A stretch of DNA of 64,000 bases, from NCBI GenBank assembly GCA_002943765.1, contig PQWQ01000001.1, forward strand, positions 1,612,001 through 1,676,000. Direction: 5' to 3'. Source of the stretch: Psoroptes ovis. Lineage: Eukaryota; Arthropoda; Arachnida; Sarcoptiformes; Psoroptidae. How positions within the stretch are numbered: the stretch's first letter is position 1; each line of letters starts with the position of its first letter. Made by a program: the position numbers and the translations under genes. Below are positions 38,380 through 50,487 of this stretch, in pieces. The notes under the pieces are model-generated. The model did not search any database, was not told the origin of the DNA, and saw only the letters and a list, made by a program, of their open reading frames with translations.

Positions 38380-41300
38380 TCATCGCAAAAAATTGGTCAT
38401 AGGCTGTTGTTGTTGTTGTTGCTGCTGCTGTTGATTAGACCTTTTTGATTCTTCTTCATTTATTTGATGTTCAATCATTAATCTAGCCGATTGTACTGCA
38501 TTTGGAGCACCACTGATTGTTACTATGCGATTACGAGTGCCTGGTGCAAATATACCTTTTTTAGAGATTTGTATATTAGCCCCACTTGTACGTTGAAGTT
38601 CAATCAACATTTTGCCACCATGTCCGAGAATTGCACCGATGATGTTGTCACTAACTTCTAGTTCAAGTTTGCTTTGAGTTAAATCTGATGATGATTGATC
38701 AGTGGCTGTTGGTGTAGGACTTTTACGCATTGAGTTTGGACTATGCAACGCACCGATACCGAATGAATTATTGTTAATTGATATTGATGAATGTACAGTT
38801 GAATTGTTATTATTATTCCCTGGAGAATGGCTTAATGATGGCGAGGAACGAAATGGCTCAAACACTGAGCCATCGGGCATATGAAGGCGATCTTGACGAC
38901 CAGCAGGCGATGAATTATGAGTGAAAGAACCGTGTGTAATGCCCATTGACAGGGAATTGCCGACCGAACCAACAGGACCGAATAGATTGTTGCCCCCGTT
39001 GCCAGAAGGTTGAGGGACATTGCTGCAACTTTGATCAAGGCCAGGAACACCACCCTGTGAAAACATGGTGTTCTGATTCATTTGAATGCCACAATTATTA
39101 GTAGGTGCACCGGTCAGTCCCATGCCTAAGCCGCCGAGAATAGGAGTGCCATTGATCATACCATTGAGACCAAGTCCAAGGCCAAGCATTCCATAATTGG
39201 CTAATGTTGCCATTGCTGTACAAATTTCATTGACAGCGTCTTCACTATATCCGCAAGCTCTAAGCATACTTCGAAAATTTTCAATCATTTGTGTTTGAGA
39301 GCCTGATTGAGAATTTTGAAACACATTTCCGAATTGAACCATATTACCAGGACTGTTAGCGTTTTGCGTTCCGTTGAAAGAATTATTCAAGGTGGGACTC
39401 ATACTGTTCAAACTACCATTGCTGCTATAATTCGGATTACTATTATTGGAATTACCAATACTTGAGCTTGATACATTTGCATATGGAGAGCCGGTTGGAT
39501 TAAAATTTGCAACGGGCCCAGTAACATCAGCATAACTGACATTCAAACAACTTCCACTTTGTGGGTCTTCCATTATTTTCAACAATATCATTTGACATGC
39601 TTTCTTATTTGATTCAGAATCGCCTATCACTGTAATACAACGTTCAGCCAATGCGATGCGCTGATCTAATGATTTTTGTGATATTTGAACGTATGCACCA
39701 CTCTCATCCTTAATGCGGTTTATGTATGTTCCAGATTTTCCGATTATCATACCAGCAGTACTATTGGGCACGAGGATTTTAACCTAAATATAATCGATTT
39801 TTTTTAAATAATCAATATGCAATTAATCTTCTAAATTAAAATAATTACTTGTTTTTCTCTCTCGGCAGGTTGTTTGTTATCGAAATCGATTGCCATTTTT
39901 GCATTAGGATCTGGTTTTTCTTTAATTTTTTCCATTATAAATTCATTAATTCGTATGATTCCTTCGATAGGCCCAGATATTAAACAAACACGTTCATTTG
40001 TACCTTTATAGAATTAAAGAACATAAATATTTAAATTAAAATTTTACTTAGCAATATAACACTACCTGGATAAAAGTCATTCGATTTTGACATTTTAACA
40101 CGTGTTTGAGTTTCTTTTTGCAACTGACCAATAGTTTCTCCACCTTTCCCAATGATAGCACCAGCCGCAACGGCTGGTACCAATATTTTAAGGTGATAAA
40201 GTTGTGCATTATTACCACCTTTAAAATAAAATAAAATTTTCAATTATTCATCAATAATTAAAATCAATCACTTACCTTGAGATGGGGATGATGGTGAATA
40301 GCTCATTTGGTCTGGATACCAAAAAAGCGGCACATCTGTTTTCACAAACAAACACAAACAAATGTATGAATGAAACTAATGAAATTGAATTGAACAAATT
40401 TGTTTTTATTCAAATTAATTCATTGATTATATCTTTATTGATGCAAATTCATGACACAATTGAAAACAATGAAGATTTTTATATTCTTAAGTGATTGTGG
40501 ATTATCTATTTTTTTAATCGAAAAAAGGAACGACAAAAGATGGAAAAGGTCGATTTGATTCAATTCGATGATGATTGTTACAATTCGTACGAGAAATCAT
40601 TAGCAAAAAAGAAAAAAAAATACAAAAAGGCGATGAATTTCAACAAGCAAAAAAAAAGGAAAAAAATGATACACACAAATAGACAAATAACAAATAAAAA
40701 ACCGATCAAATATTGAATAACACACTACACACTGTGACTAACCAAACAAACAAATAAAAATTAAAAGAGCGTAGCACATATCAATGATAGTGGTGCTGCA
40801 TTGAAATAATTTTAATAATAATAATAATAAATGCTGAATATAAAGAAAATGAAAATCAACAAAATAAAATAAATGAAAAAAAAATCCCAGATATGCTCTT
40901 CGAGGAGTTTGTGCATTCGAAGAAAAATTTTTAAAATGAAAAAAAATGCTTAACCACACTTTCACAGTTCATGACAAGATATTTTCGTCATAATGTTTCA
41001 CGCATGATCCTGCTAAGCCCGAGACAGGCTCGGGTATTTTTGACTGATTCAAACAACAAACGTGACAAGTTTCAGTAAAATTATTAACAACGTTTTTCAG
41101 CAATAATTGGGAGAAAAGTGTAAAGAGAGAATGAAGAGAGAGTATAAAATGTGCGTCGGCGATGATATATCCCCATCATATACACACCAATATCACAATT
41201 ATCATCAACAACAACAACAGCAGCATAAATAAATTCTTTTAGAAACAGACAACAACAACAACAAGCAATTTCATATATTCACATTTCTATGTATTATGTG

Positions 41301-42908
41301 TAAAGCTTTAAGCATCTATTTAGGATCCAAATTAATCAATGAGATATTTTGCTTGAAAAAATTGTTGAAAATGAAAACAAAAACTACATCAACAGCACAT
41401 GAACAATGGCCACACCTTTCCCCGGCGTATTTTTGTTTTTTTTCATGTTTTTCGCTTCAATCAACAAGCTCAAGCATTTTTCAAATTGTTGTTGTTTGTT
41501 GTAGATGATGTTGATGTTGTTTTTATGGATGATAACGAGGTTTTTCTCTTGTGTTATTTAATTATTTGCAGCATTTTTTTTTCATACGATTTCGCATGCA
41601 CTCGTGGCCGAAATGGTCATTGTTAAATTTTTTGAAATGAATGAAATTGAAAATTGAGAAAAAATTTTTCACTAATTCATTTAATTGTATAGTAAAAATA
41701 GATAAAATGATAATAATAATAATAATTATCGCATATGAATATGCTAAACAATGATGTAAAGACACACAAACTATATTCATATGCGATATTCATCAATGAC
41801 TCTTTCTATTTCTATATCTCTTCATTTTTGATGATGATGATGATATCTACCATACCAAAGATCAAGGTTATACAAGTGATAATGATCTTTATTTTCATTT
41901 TAATTGGTATTGTTATTCATTATATATTGTTCATTTACTGAGTTAATGGTACACATCAGTACTAAATGATATACTTTTGTGATTGTTAATTGAAAAAAAA
42001 GACAAATACTAATCATGTCTTCATCAATCATCAACAGACGCCTGTTCAATCATTTGTTTTGTATTCATGTAGAAATTCACTAAAATACAAAACACAGAAC
42101 AAAACAGATCCATGTCCTGTTGTCGGCGAATACGTGATGTGTTTACAGCATACATAAAATGAATAACTCTTGAAGAGCAAAAATAACCATGAAAAAAAAA
42201 AATCTATGATAATAATAATCATAATTTTTTCATGAAGTTAAAATTAAAGGGTTCAAACTAAAAAAAAAAAAAAAATGAAATTAAGAAATTAAAACTAGTT
42301 AAGCTTCTAAATTCACTTCAAAAAATACATGTAAATATGCTAATATGCTTATGCCGTATTGATATAAATAATTTGCTGATTGCTACCGCTTCTAATCTCA
42401 TAATCATTTAAAATTTTCAAACATCACAATATTTTCTGGTGAAACTTTCAAGAAAAAACTTGTGCTGCCATCTCAAATCGGGTCAATTTTCACATGTAAT
42501 GCAATAATTTTTTGTTTAGAAGGGGGGCATTCTATTCAATTAAGATAAAAAATGGAAAAAAATATAACTACCATTTTCTTCGGGAAAATTGTCAGCATTT
42601 TGTTGCTGTTGTGATGATGTTGATGATGATTGCTGCTGTGATGACTGTGATTGTTGCTGTTGCTGTGTAGGCGATGTTGATGAAGATGGACCTTGTGGCT
42701 GATGATAACGATCATTATTATTAGCATTATTCATTGTTGAAGATGATGCAGATGATAGAATGGAATTACCACCGTTATTCATTGATTGATCATTTAGAGC
42801 TTGCTGTTGATCTAAATAATTGTCGTTGCGATAATTTGTTGGTCTACTAGCGTCAAGTGCCATCATGATGTTCATAGGATTTATTATAAAGTGATGATTA
42901 TAATTCAA
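38380..42908 (-). CDS. ps: Nova/Pasilla KH-domain splicing regulator
   Basis: Nuclear RNA-binding protein that controls alternative splicing by binding YCAY clusters. Five exons on the minus strand: 42908-42572, 40335-40276, 40218-40066, 40003-39849, 39783-38380; 702 residues if the first Met is used (Mets at residues 12, 15 and 16 are alternatives). KH1: LKILVPAVAAGAIIGKGGET through RVKMSKSNDFYPGTNERVCL; KH2: VKILVPNSTAGMIIGKSGTY, followed by the Nova-diagnostic EDPQSGSCLNVSYADVTGPV and NPTGSPYAN; KH3 near the C-terminus: ELEVSDNIIGAILGHGGKML to ANIQISKKGIF. All three GxxG loops are intact. The KH2-KH3 linker is long, Asn/Ser/Gly-rich, as in the family. N- and C-termini are Gln-rich. The first intron (2.2 kb) contains a strong hairpin at 41727-41788. 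Other first exons could exist upstream. Confidence 0.95.
41018..41034. repeat. GC-rich 6-bp hairpin in Nova intron 1
   Basis: CCCGAG (41018-41023), 5-nt loop, CTCGGG (41029-41034), then a short T run. It stands out in AT-rich surroundings; function unknown. Confidence 0.45.
41727..41788. ncRNA. candidate microRNA-like hairpin in Nova intron 1
   Basis: TATCGCATATGAATAT (41727-41742) is perfectly complementary to 41773-41788, extended by a G-U pair, with a loop of about 30 nt: a hairpin near 62 nt. Such an intronic 16-bp stem is compatible with a pre-miRNA or a small transposon relic. The strand is unknown because the stem is symmetric. No known miRNA seed was recognised. Confidence 0.4.
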
Positions 42909-44837
42909 TGATAAATATAATGATCGAGATCGAAAGTTTTAAAATGTGTTTTTGATTTTAGAATTGAATGATTTTTTTTCTCAATTAGAAAGTCGTATAA
43001 ATAATATTTATATTAAAATTAATGAATTGATATAAAAATTTTGATTAAACCAAAATCTATTAGTGGAAAATGAAAAAAGGAAAAAATGAATAAAAATATT
43101 TTTCTTCTTCATTAAATATTTCAGTATGAAAAAAAGACATAAAATACTTGTAAATGTATCATAATCATAATCATCATCAGCAACATCACGTTTGATTGTT
43201 ATTACTTATGCATAAAAACAATTACAACATTGACATGCTCGTCTTCGTCGTCGTTGAAATCGAATATAAGGAATGGTGAAAAAAAAAAATACGTAAACCA
43301 TGCTCTATCTTACGACAAAAAACAACAACAACATTCACTCCATCTGGGTATATGATGGTAGTCGTCGTCGTTGTTGTAGTTGTCATCGATGAAAAATCAA
43401 CCAGAAAAACAATTACGATTATTCTCGAATGACATTGTCATAAGCGAATATATAAATTTCATGCTTGTCGATAATTGAAATGAAAATGAAATCAAATTGA
43501 TCCATAATCATGAATTTACCATTTCATAGATTGAAGATGATGATAATTACAAGACTACGACGGCTAAAATTGTAAAAGGTGAATTGATTTTATACTTACA
43601 AAATTTCTTATGGAATATGCCAGAATTTAATACAAAAAAAAATTGACCGGATAATTTTCAAAATCTAATTATAATCACACACAGTTTCTTTGATTTTTTT
43701 TTTTGAATAATCAATGATTACGATGAATAATGAAATATTTTTTCTTCGATTTTCGCAAATGATGATGAAGATGAATAGTGGGGATGCAAAATATTTGGAA
43801 AAATAAAATTTGAAAAAAATATCCAAAAATAATAAAATTCAAATATGATGATAATAAATTATTCCGATGATGATTTCTTCTTTTACTTCTTGTGTTCTTC
43901 ACGTCTTTCCTTTTTTCATAATTGCAATTATTATTATTATTATTGTAACATGCGTTTTTTTTCTTTTATTTCAACTCAAGACATTTATACACACACACAC
44001 ACACCATAATACAGTGAATGATGATAATGATGTTGTTGTTGTTGTTTTTTGTTATTTCAGTTGATAATAATAATAATAATAGTTATGATGATGATGGTGT
44101 AGAAGTGATGTATGTATGTTTATGTATTAGCAGTATTTGAATGATAATTATTATTATTATTGACGATGAATGAATGATTAGGGTGATGTTGATGGTGATG
44201 ATGATGATGATGACGACGATGATGGTCACAAATACTTTTACACACACTTGCACATACAAATCATTAAACACACATGTACTTTTTTCTGCTTTGAAATATT
44301 CAAAAAAATTGCAAAAAAAAATGATACTTTTTTTTCGATGTGTAACCGGCTTCTAAACTTTTTGGATATAAATCAATAAGCTTGAACATACGCGTAAAAT
44401 CAGAGGATATGCAAACCTAATGCAAGCGGACGAGCAACACATCTATGCGCGTGGCACACATATGATCCGATTTCTATTCGAATGTTCGAAAAAAAAATGA
44501 TCACTCACTGTTTACTATGCTGCTAGTTTTTTTTAAATCGATTTCATTGCTAGCATCTTTTTTTCTCTGTTTTTATTTTATAATTTTTTTTCGAATTGAT
44601 AGCATTGATCAAGTCACAATGACTTTAAATCGATGTGAGTTAATGATTATGGCCATCACCAATGATGCATACGAATTCTATTATGACCAAATCTTTACGT
44701 TTATTGCTAGCAGTATTCATATGGTGTGATTTTGAAAAATAAACAAAAAATGAAAAAAAAAGAAAAAATCACATGTTTCGATTTCAGTGTCGTCTGCGTT
44801 ATGAAAATGTAGAAAGAAAAAATGCCATCTATGATCG
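42909..44837. other. intergenic region upstream of Nova, repeats only
   Basis: About 1.9 kb between the Nova start and the 3' end of the KIAA0930-like gene (both minus). It contains AC and GAT/ATT tracts (43989-44004, 44130-44160, 44190-44225) and a CpG-containing stretch near 44385-44470. No gene recognised; it should hold the Nova promoter. Confidence 0.5.
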
Positions 44838-44843
44838 TTTATT
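44838..44843 (-). promoter_or_regulatory. poly(A) signal of the KIAA0930-like gene
   Basis: AATAAA on the minus strand, 38 nt beyond the stop codon at 44881-44883. Confidence 0.45.
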
Positions 44844-44880
44844 GTAAATAATAAATTTATAGGATTTTTAATTTGAAAAT

Positions 44881-46408
44881 TTATATAATTAAAATTGATT
44901 TTCGATAATTATTTGATAATAAATTTTCAATTATTTTTTCACATGGTAATGATATTTGTGTTATCATACAATGATATGAATTTTTAAAATCTTTTTGTTT
45001 ATTTTTCCAGCGAAAATATAATTGACTAAAACCTCTCTGATACCATAATTGATTACAATTTTCGTTATTCAAATCTTTTTTGAAAAAAAAATAAATACAT
45101 CAATAATGATGATATTGATTAATTTATTGATTCAAATACCTAATAATAAATCTTGAGAATCAATTATAAGACAATTGTCATTATCATCAGTGAATTGTGA
45201 ACATGGTTGTTGATTATGAATCGGACTATTCAATGAAGATTTAATTTTCCACGCCAATGATGAATCTGCACAATCAAATCTCTAAATTGAATGAAACAAA
45301 ATTCAAAATCCATCCATTGATTCGATATTCAAATTAACATACGGTTAAATTGAATTTAGTCGAGGGATTATCAGAAATCGAACTACAAAAAAAAGAAAAT
45401 GATTAGAAACCAATCAAATGATTGAATCAGAGAGATTACCGTTGAATTTTTTTCCGAATAACAATCTCACCGTAAGCATTCGCCTCAAAATCTTTGACTT
45501 TTGCAACGCCAAGACAATGGCCATTTATGATTGATTTCTTATGAATAATGGATTTCATTTCAACAAATGAATCAGATTAGAACCTTACAAACGAACAAAC
45601 GAACCTTTTCACAGAAAGCATCATCTATAGATTGATAATTTATTGAAAACGAAGACAGCATTAGCGGTTCCTGTGATGAATCGACAGATGCTAAAAGTTC
45701 AATATAAACAATTTCCAAATAATTGACAACATTCTCGAATAAAAACTATAATGTCAAACAATTTGATTATAGAGAATGATTAATGAATATGATTAATGAT
45801 TGATGATACACACATCTTCATAATTATCAACATGGAAATTTATCATTGGATATGAGTATTGCTCCATTTTTTCTTTGTACAATACGGAATGTTGACTAGG
45901 ACTACAGAATACTGTTAACTTTTGCTTGGACAAAACATGATAATGATTGACACTGGTACGTGTTAATACTGTCAAATAAATTGTGTAATTTAATTTTTGT
46001 AAAATTAAATTCAAAAATATTGTATCACGCCAATCAATCATTGGATTCATTAATGGTAAATTAGTATTTGATCGTCGAAAAACATCAATCTTGATTTAAA
46101 AATATTGAATTATGAGATTAACCTATACAATGATCAGTAATATCTAATATTTACCCTTATACGAAACTCTTCGGTTATTTTATAAATTAAAAATATTAAA
46201 TCATCATCGTCATCATTATCTTTTTTGTTGTCATTGTTTAAAAATAATTTTTCGAACATTATTCTCGATGAATCTATTTTGGAAAATTTTTTGCATATGG
46301 AAGAAATTTGATGCATTCAAAAATTATTGGAATAAATTTCATTCATTATATGACCATACCTTGATCATTGAAATTAAGATTAAGTTTAATTTCATTAATA
46401 ATTTCCAT
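44881..46408 (-). CDS. KIAA0930 (DUF2045) family protein
   Basis: Conserved metazoan protein of unknown function. Eight minus-strand exons: 46408-46360, 46273-46155, 46089-45814, 45745-45605, 45537-45440, 45382-45343, 45281-45140, 45074-44881; 352 residues. The match to the vertebrate family is clear in three places: VFRRSNTNLPLMNPMIDWRD with LNLILQKLNYTIYLTVLTRT, then VFCSPSQHSVLYKEK with SYPMINFHVDNYED, and at the C-terminus a tryptophan-rich segment ending HCMITQISLPCEKIIENLL and SILII. The start (MEIINEIKLNLNFNDQ) is inferred from splice phase; a Met at 46316 within the intron is an alternative. The fourth donor (GTTCGT) is weak and the neighbouring intron contains family-like sequence, so the middle of the model may be imperfect. 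It is divergent from ZNF277, with 196 nt between starts. Confidence 0.85.
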
Positions 46409-46604
46409 TTTCGATGCATATTTTCTGCAAGAAATTGAATTTTAATTAAAATCAAAGATTAAGATTAACATTAATGAATTATCAATGGATCGTGTTGAAG
46501 AGAAACAAGCAAACAAACAAAAATCCATAAAATACGTCCATTTGTTTTGTTTTTTGTTTTTCATTGAATTCTCGAGAATTTCATTGAAATTTCATTTCTG
46601 CAGC
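46409..46604. promoter_or_regulatory. shared bidirectional promoter region
   Basis: Only 196 nt separate the divergent start codons of the KIAA0930-like gene and ZNF277. A TTTCTGCAG just before the ZNF277 ATG could be a 3' splice site of a 5' UTR intron. Confidence 0.4.
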
Positions 46605-47771
46605 ATGGACGATGATGAAAATTTAATTTACAGCACAATTAATTGCTTTGTTTGTTCAAAACAATTGAAAGAAAGATTTGATGACATTCTATTTGAAGAT
46701 TTTATCCGTCAATATGAGCAACATATGCTAAACATTCATTCAATAATAATACCTAAGTATCAAAGCGTTCATGAATTTATTGATTTTATTCGTCAGGATT
46801 ATACATTGGATCGATTGCAATCGGAAAATCGTTGTAAACAATTTACGTATAAAAAATATGATAAAATCGTTAATTATATATTGATTGATCAACAAGAAAT
46901 GGATGAGAAAATGATCAAAAATGTTGTTGAAAATCATTTTCTACAAAAAGTATTGGATGAAGCACAATTACAACGAAACGATAGAAATTTTTCTCGAATG
47001 TGTTTATTTTGTAGAAAAATATTGAATGAAAATCGTTCACAATTATTTGAACATTTATCCAATGATCATAATTTTTTTATTGGCCATCCTGACAATATCA
47101 TTGACGCAAATGAATTTTTAGAATTGATTGATACGAAATTAAAACAATTATTATGTTTGTATTGTGAACGTAAATTCAAGAATTGGAACGTATTAAAAGA
47201 ACATATGCGTAAAAAAGGACATAAAACATTGAATCCAAATAATCGTGAATATGATCGTTTCTATTTGATAAATTATCTATGCAATGATAAACATTGGAAA
47301 CAAATAAAAAAGGTAACATTGTTAATTGTTTAGAAACGCTTTAATTTACAATCAAATCATGAAATGAAGGAAAATGATTTCTACATTGACAATGATGATG
47401 ATTGGAGCGATTGGATTGATGATGGAAGTCAATTGGATTGTTGCTGCTTTTTTTGTCCATACAAAAATAAATTCGAAAATATCCGTCAACATTTCTACGA
47501 TGAACATGAATTTGATTTTGATGAAATATTGGCAATCAAAGATTTTTATGAACGTATAATGATTATTAATTTTATGCGTAAAAACATTTCCAACAATCAA
47601 TGTTATATTTGTCATATGGAATTTGATAATGAACCGAAATTAATTCAACACTTGGAAAGCAGTAAGCACATGGCTCAGCTGCCTGATAAAGAAAATTATC
47701 ATTCCTTCGAATATTATTTTCCTGTTTTAGACAATGATTGTTTATTAATGTTTCTTGATGATTGTGATTAA
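46605..47771 (+). CDS. ZNF277: Zinc finger protein 277 homolog
   Basis: C2H2 protein; in vertebrates and flies ZNF277 associates with PRC1 component BMI1 and with RPS2. Exons 46605-47312 and 47370-47771 with a 57-nt intron; 369 residues. I chose the Met at 46605 (MDDDENLIYS) over the in-frame Met at 46485, whose 40-residue extension is hydrophobic and not family-like. Five Cys/His fingers are visible: CFVCSKQL, MCLFCRKIL to HLSNDH, CLYCERKFKNWNVLKEHMRK, CFFCPYKNKFENIRQH and CYICHMEFDNEPKLIQHLES. ZNF277-specific text includes NREYDRFYLINYL, DDWSDW, MIINFMRKNI and EYYFPVLDNDCLL. A 21-nt GT...AG inside the intron is too short to be used. It ends 9 nt before the claspin stop on the other strand. 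Confidence 0.95.
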
Positions 47772-47780
47772 ATTATTGAT

Positions 47781-49410
47781 TTAAAGTACATCAAATATAC
47801 TTGTCACTGAATTATTATTTACTTTTGTTCGTTTTGTTTTATTTTGATCATCATTAATTTTCGATACTTGCTTAAATCTTTCATCACGTATCACAAATGA
47901 TTTCAAAGACGATTGGTTTTTTTTAATTGCGATTAATTTCATCGAATTCAAACGAATTTTCTTGATTCGATCCGAATCTTCATCATCAACGGCATTATCG
48001 TCTTTAGAAACTTCTTCGAATGTTCGTTTTAATTTGATCATATTATGCTTGTCATTGTCGTCTTCTTCTCCTTCACTGAACGAATCATCATCATCACTAT
48101 CAGAATCATGCAAATTGTTGACAAAATCGAAAAGCTCATTATCCGTATCATTCATTTTCCATCTAAATTTTTTCTGTCGATTGTGACCATCAAAGAGATC
48201 GCCATCTTCGAAAAAATATTCTTTTAAAATCATCATTTGTCTTTTATCTTCGTCCAGCATATTTTTGCTAGATAAATTAAGGGATTCATTAAAGAGTAAT
48301 TAATTTGATTAATAGAGCTTACTTGTGAATTTTTTCTACTTGTTCTCGCAGTTCATCATTTTTTAAACCATGATCATCATCATCTATCAAATTTTCGATC
48401 AATTCTTGATCTTCCTCGTCATCGCTTTCATCGCTACTGATGTTATGACCATCATCATCATCAGACAATTCAGCTTCATCTTCGAGGAAATCTTTAATTT
48501 TAAACGTTTTCGGTTTTTTCCTAATTATTGTTTCTTCCGTATCAGAATCTTCATCATCATCATTATTTGTCTGGGTGTCTTGTTCGTTTTCTGAATTTTT
48601 TTCACCATCTGAATTCATTTCTTCAATTTCATTTGCATCTTTTTGATCGTCATTATTGAATCTACCTGAACATAATTCTAATAACATTTGTGAATCGTAA
48701 TTATTTTGAGTGTCAGTATTTGTAGCATCTGGTTCGATCGATGCCAATGTAAAATTTTGTGATATGGACATTTGCTCATAATCATTATCGTCTTGACGGC
48801 CAAATATCCCTGTTTGGTTAATGTCAATATCATCGATTCCATCTTCATCTTCATCATTATTTTCTTCGTCATCATCGATCATCGGCAAACTTTTCTTTGG
48901 TTTGAAATTAGACAAGATTTGATCATCATCTGAATCGTCTTCATTTTCAGACAAATTGTTTGAATTTTCTGAATGTTTATCATCAATCGGTTCACGGTGT
49001 TCATCATCACTAACTTCAACTACTTCTCTATCTATTTCTTCAGAATCATCATCTTCTTCATAATCATCATCGTTATCATCTGTATTATCATCAACGTTTG
49101 GTACTAATTCATCTGTTTCTTCATTTTCTAAACGCTTAGCAATTTGATTTTGTTCCCATTCCATATCTCTTTTTTGTTCCATTTCGATAAGCATTTTTTC
49201 ACGAATTTTTTGCCAATTATGTGCACTGGAATCTTTTTTATATTTTTCATTATTCAATGATTTTTGCCGATTAATTAAATATTGTTGAATTAATGCGTTT
49301 GGTTTTTTATCATTTAAAACAATTTCTTTAGGTTTTGTTTCGTTAGATTGCCGTTTTAATGGAGGTAAATTTTGTTTAACATTCAAAAGTAATGCCTTTA
49401 AATTTGACAT
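47781..49410 (-). CDS. CLSPN: Claspin (checkpoint adaptor, Mrc1 family)
   Basis: Replication-fork adaptor that brings Chk1 to ATR and supports fork speed. Two exons: 49410-48323 and 48267-47781; 524 residues, much shorter than vertebrate or fly claspin (over 1,300). The start is the first ATG (MSNLKALLLNVKQ). Recognition rests on the C-terminal block: FKIKDFLEDEAELSDDDD, LREQVEKIHNKNMLDEDKRQ, YFFEDGDLFDG and KKFRWKM. LLELCSGRF (243-251) matches a short motif conserved in claspins. The rest is disordered and extremely acidic, as expected. Upstream on the same strand is B3GAT, 177 nt away. A missing N-terminal part cannot be excluded, but the 177-nt gap leaves little room for more exons. Confidence 0.9.
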
Positions 49411-49587
49411 TTTTTGCAAAAATCAAGTAAAATTATAAAATAATTATCAAAGATTTTATTTACAGAAATTAAAACAGTTGTTAAATTGGCGGTAAAATTC
49501 ATCACAAAAAAAACAAATTGATCTCATCCTTAAATACTAGGACATTTTGAATTTTAAAAATACAATTTTTTTAAAAATTTTGCAAAA

Positions 49588-50487
49588 TTAATTTCTAGAT
49601 TTTTGACGTAATTTAGGCATTTCAGTACGAGTATGCCAAACAAATATTTTCGTACATAAATCTGCTTTAGGCTCTAATTCCTCTATCGATTGTATTAATT
49701 GTGATAACAGATGCGTTTCTTGATAACCACGCGGAACGTTCGGCGAAAAATATGCATCCATTTTTTCCAAAATTAATCTTGTATTGATGGCAAAGCCAGA
49801 CATATCGATCGGGAATTTTCTTTGGGGTTTCCATATCGAGTTGAATCCGCTTACTTTTCCTTGATCATTGACCAATGGTTTTTCCACCAATAAGCCGCCT
49901 ACTAAACCGACTGGAAAAACTGATACTTTTTTCGTATCTCGCATTTCATCGAATAATCGTAAATCATAAGTATTGTCATCATCACCAAAATAAATGACCG
50001 ACCTTTCGTTCATATTTGTCACATTTTCACGAAGCCATCGTAATGCTTCATTTCTTTGCCAAACACCTCTTGGTTTTAACCAATTTGGATCACGACTCTT
50101 TGTTTTAAATGATTTTGGTGTTGGAATATTCAAATGTGTGAATTTGAAATTGTCATAAATTTTTATTCGTAATAGATTTTGAAGAAAATTTTTCACCAAA
50201 GATGTCCTATGATCACTATCTTCAATGATAATCCAATGTAAATTCGGAACCAATAGCAGCGTATGCGACAATCTTGTTAATTCTGCTTCTTGCACTGGCC
50301 TTGGATAGGTTGGTGTGATGAAATATATTTTTGTGTAATTTTTATATGTCGATTTTTTATTTTGTGAACATTTTTGATTGATAAGAATACAATTAAACAA
50401 AAAAATCAAGATTAAAATTAAAAATAATTTTATCAAATTTGACAATTTCATTTGATGAAAAGCGAAGAGAAACATCAAAACATTCAC
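49588..50487 (-). CDS. B3GAT3: Beta-1,3-glucuronosyltransferase (GlcAT-I type)
   Basis: Golgi type II enzyme adding GlcA to the Gal-Gal-Xyl linker of proteoglycans (glycosyltransferase family 43). Intronless, 299 residues from 50487; Met 13 (50451) is an equally good start just before the anchor LIKLFLILILIFLFNCILI. Motifs: IYFITPTYPRPVQEAELTRL, PNLHWIIIEDS, PRGVWQRNEALRWL, the DXD site YFGDDDNTYD (169-171), FPVGLVGGLLVEKP, FPIDMSGFAIN, catalytic-region GYQETHLL (E257) and VWHTRTE (H285). All donor- and metal-binding elements are present, so it should be active. GlcAT-I versus GlcAT-P/S cannot be settled by eye; a single linker enzyme is expected in every animal. Confidence 0.95.
   Translation of the reverse strand: MNVLMFLFAFHQMKLSNLIKLFLILILIFLFNCILINQKCSQNKKSTYKNYTKIYFITPTYPRPVQEAELTRLSHTLLLVPNLHWIIIEDSDHRTSLVKNFLQNLLRIKIYDNFKFTHLNIPTPKSFKTKSRDPNWLKPRGVWQRNEALRWLRENVTNMNERSVIYFGDDDNTYDLRLFDEMRDTKKVSVFPVGLVGGLLVEKPLVNDQGKVSGFNSIWKPQRKFPIDMSGFAINTRLILEKMDAYFSPNVPRGYQETHLLSQLIQSIEELEPKADLCTKIFVWHTRTEMPKLRQKSRN

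Noticed and set aside
40282..40716. Plus-strand ORFs opposite Nova exons
   Set aside because: Antisense shadow of Nova exon 2 and intron 1; Lys/Asn-rich noise.
46485..46604. 40-residue N-terminal extension of ZNF277
   Set aside because: Hydrophobic and Lys-rich, unlike the family, and a likely 3' splice site lies just before the Met at 46605.
47313..47333. 21-nt intron in ZNF277
   Set aside because: GT...TAG of 21 nt would keep frame but is too short to splice; the 57-nt alternative to 47369 keeps frame too and is a normal size.
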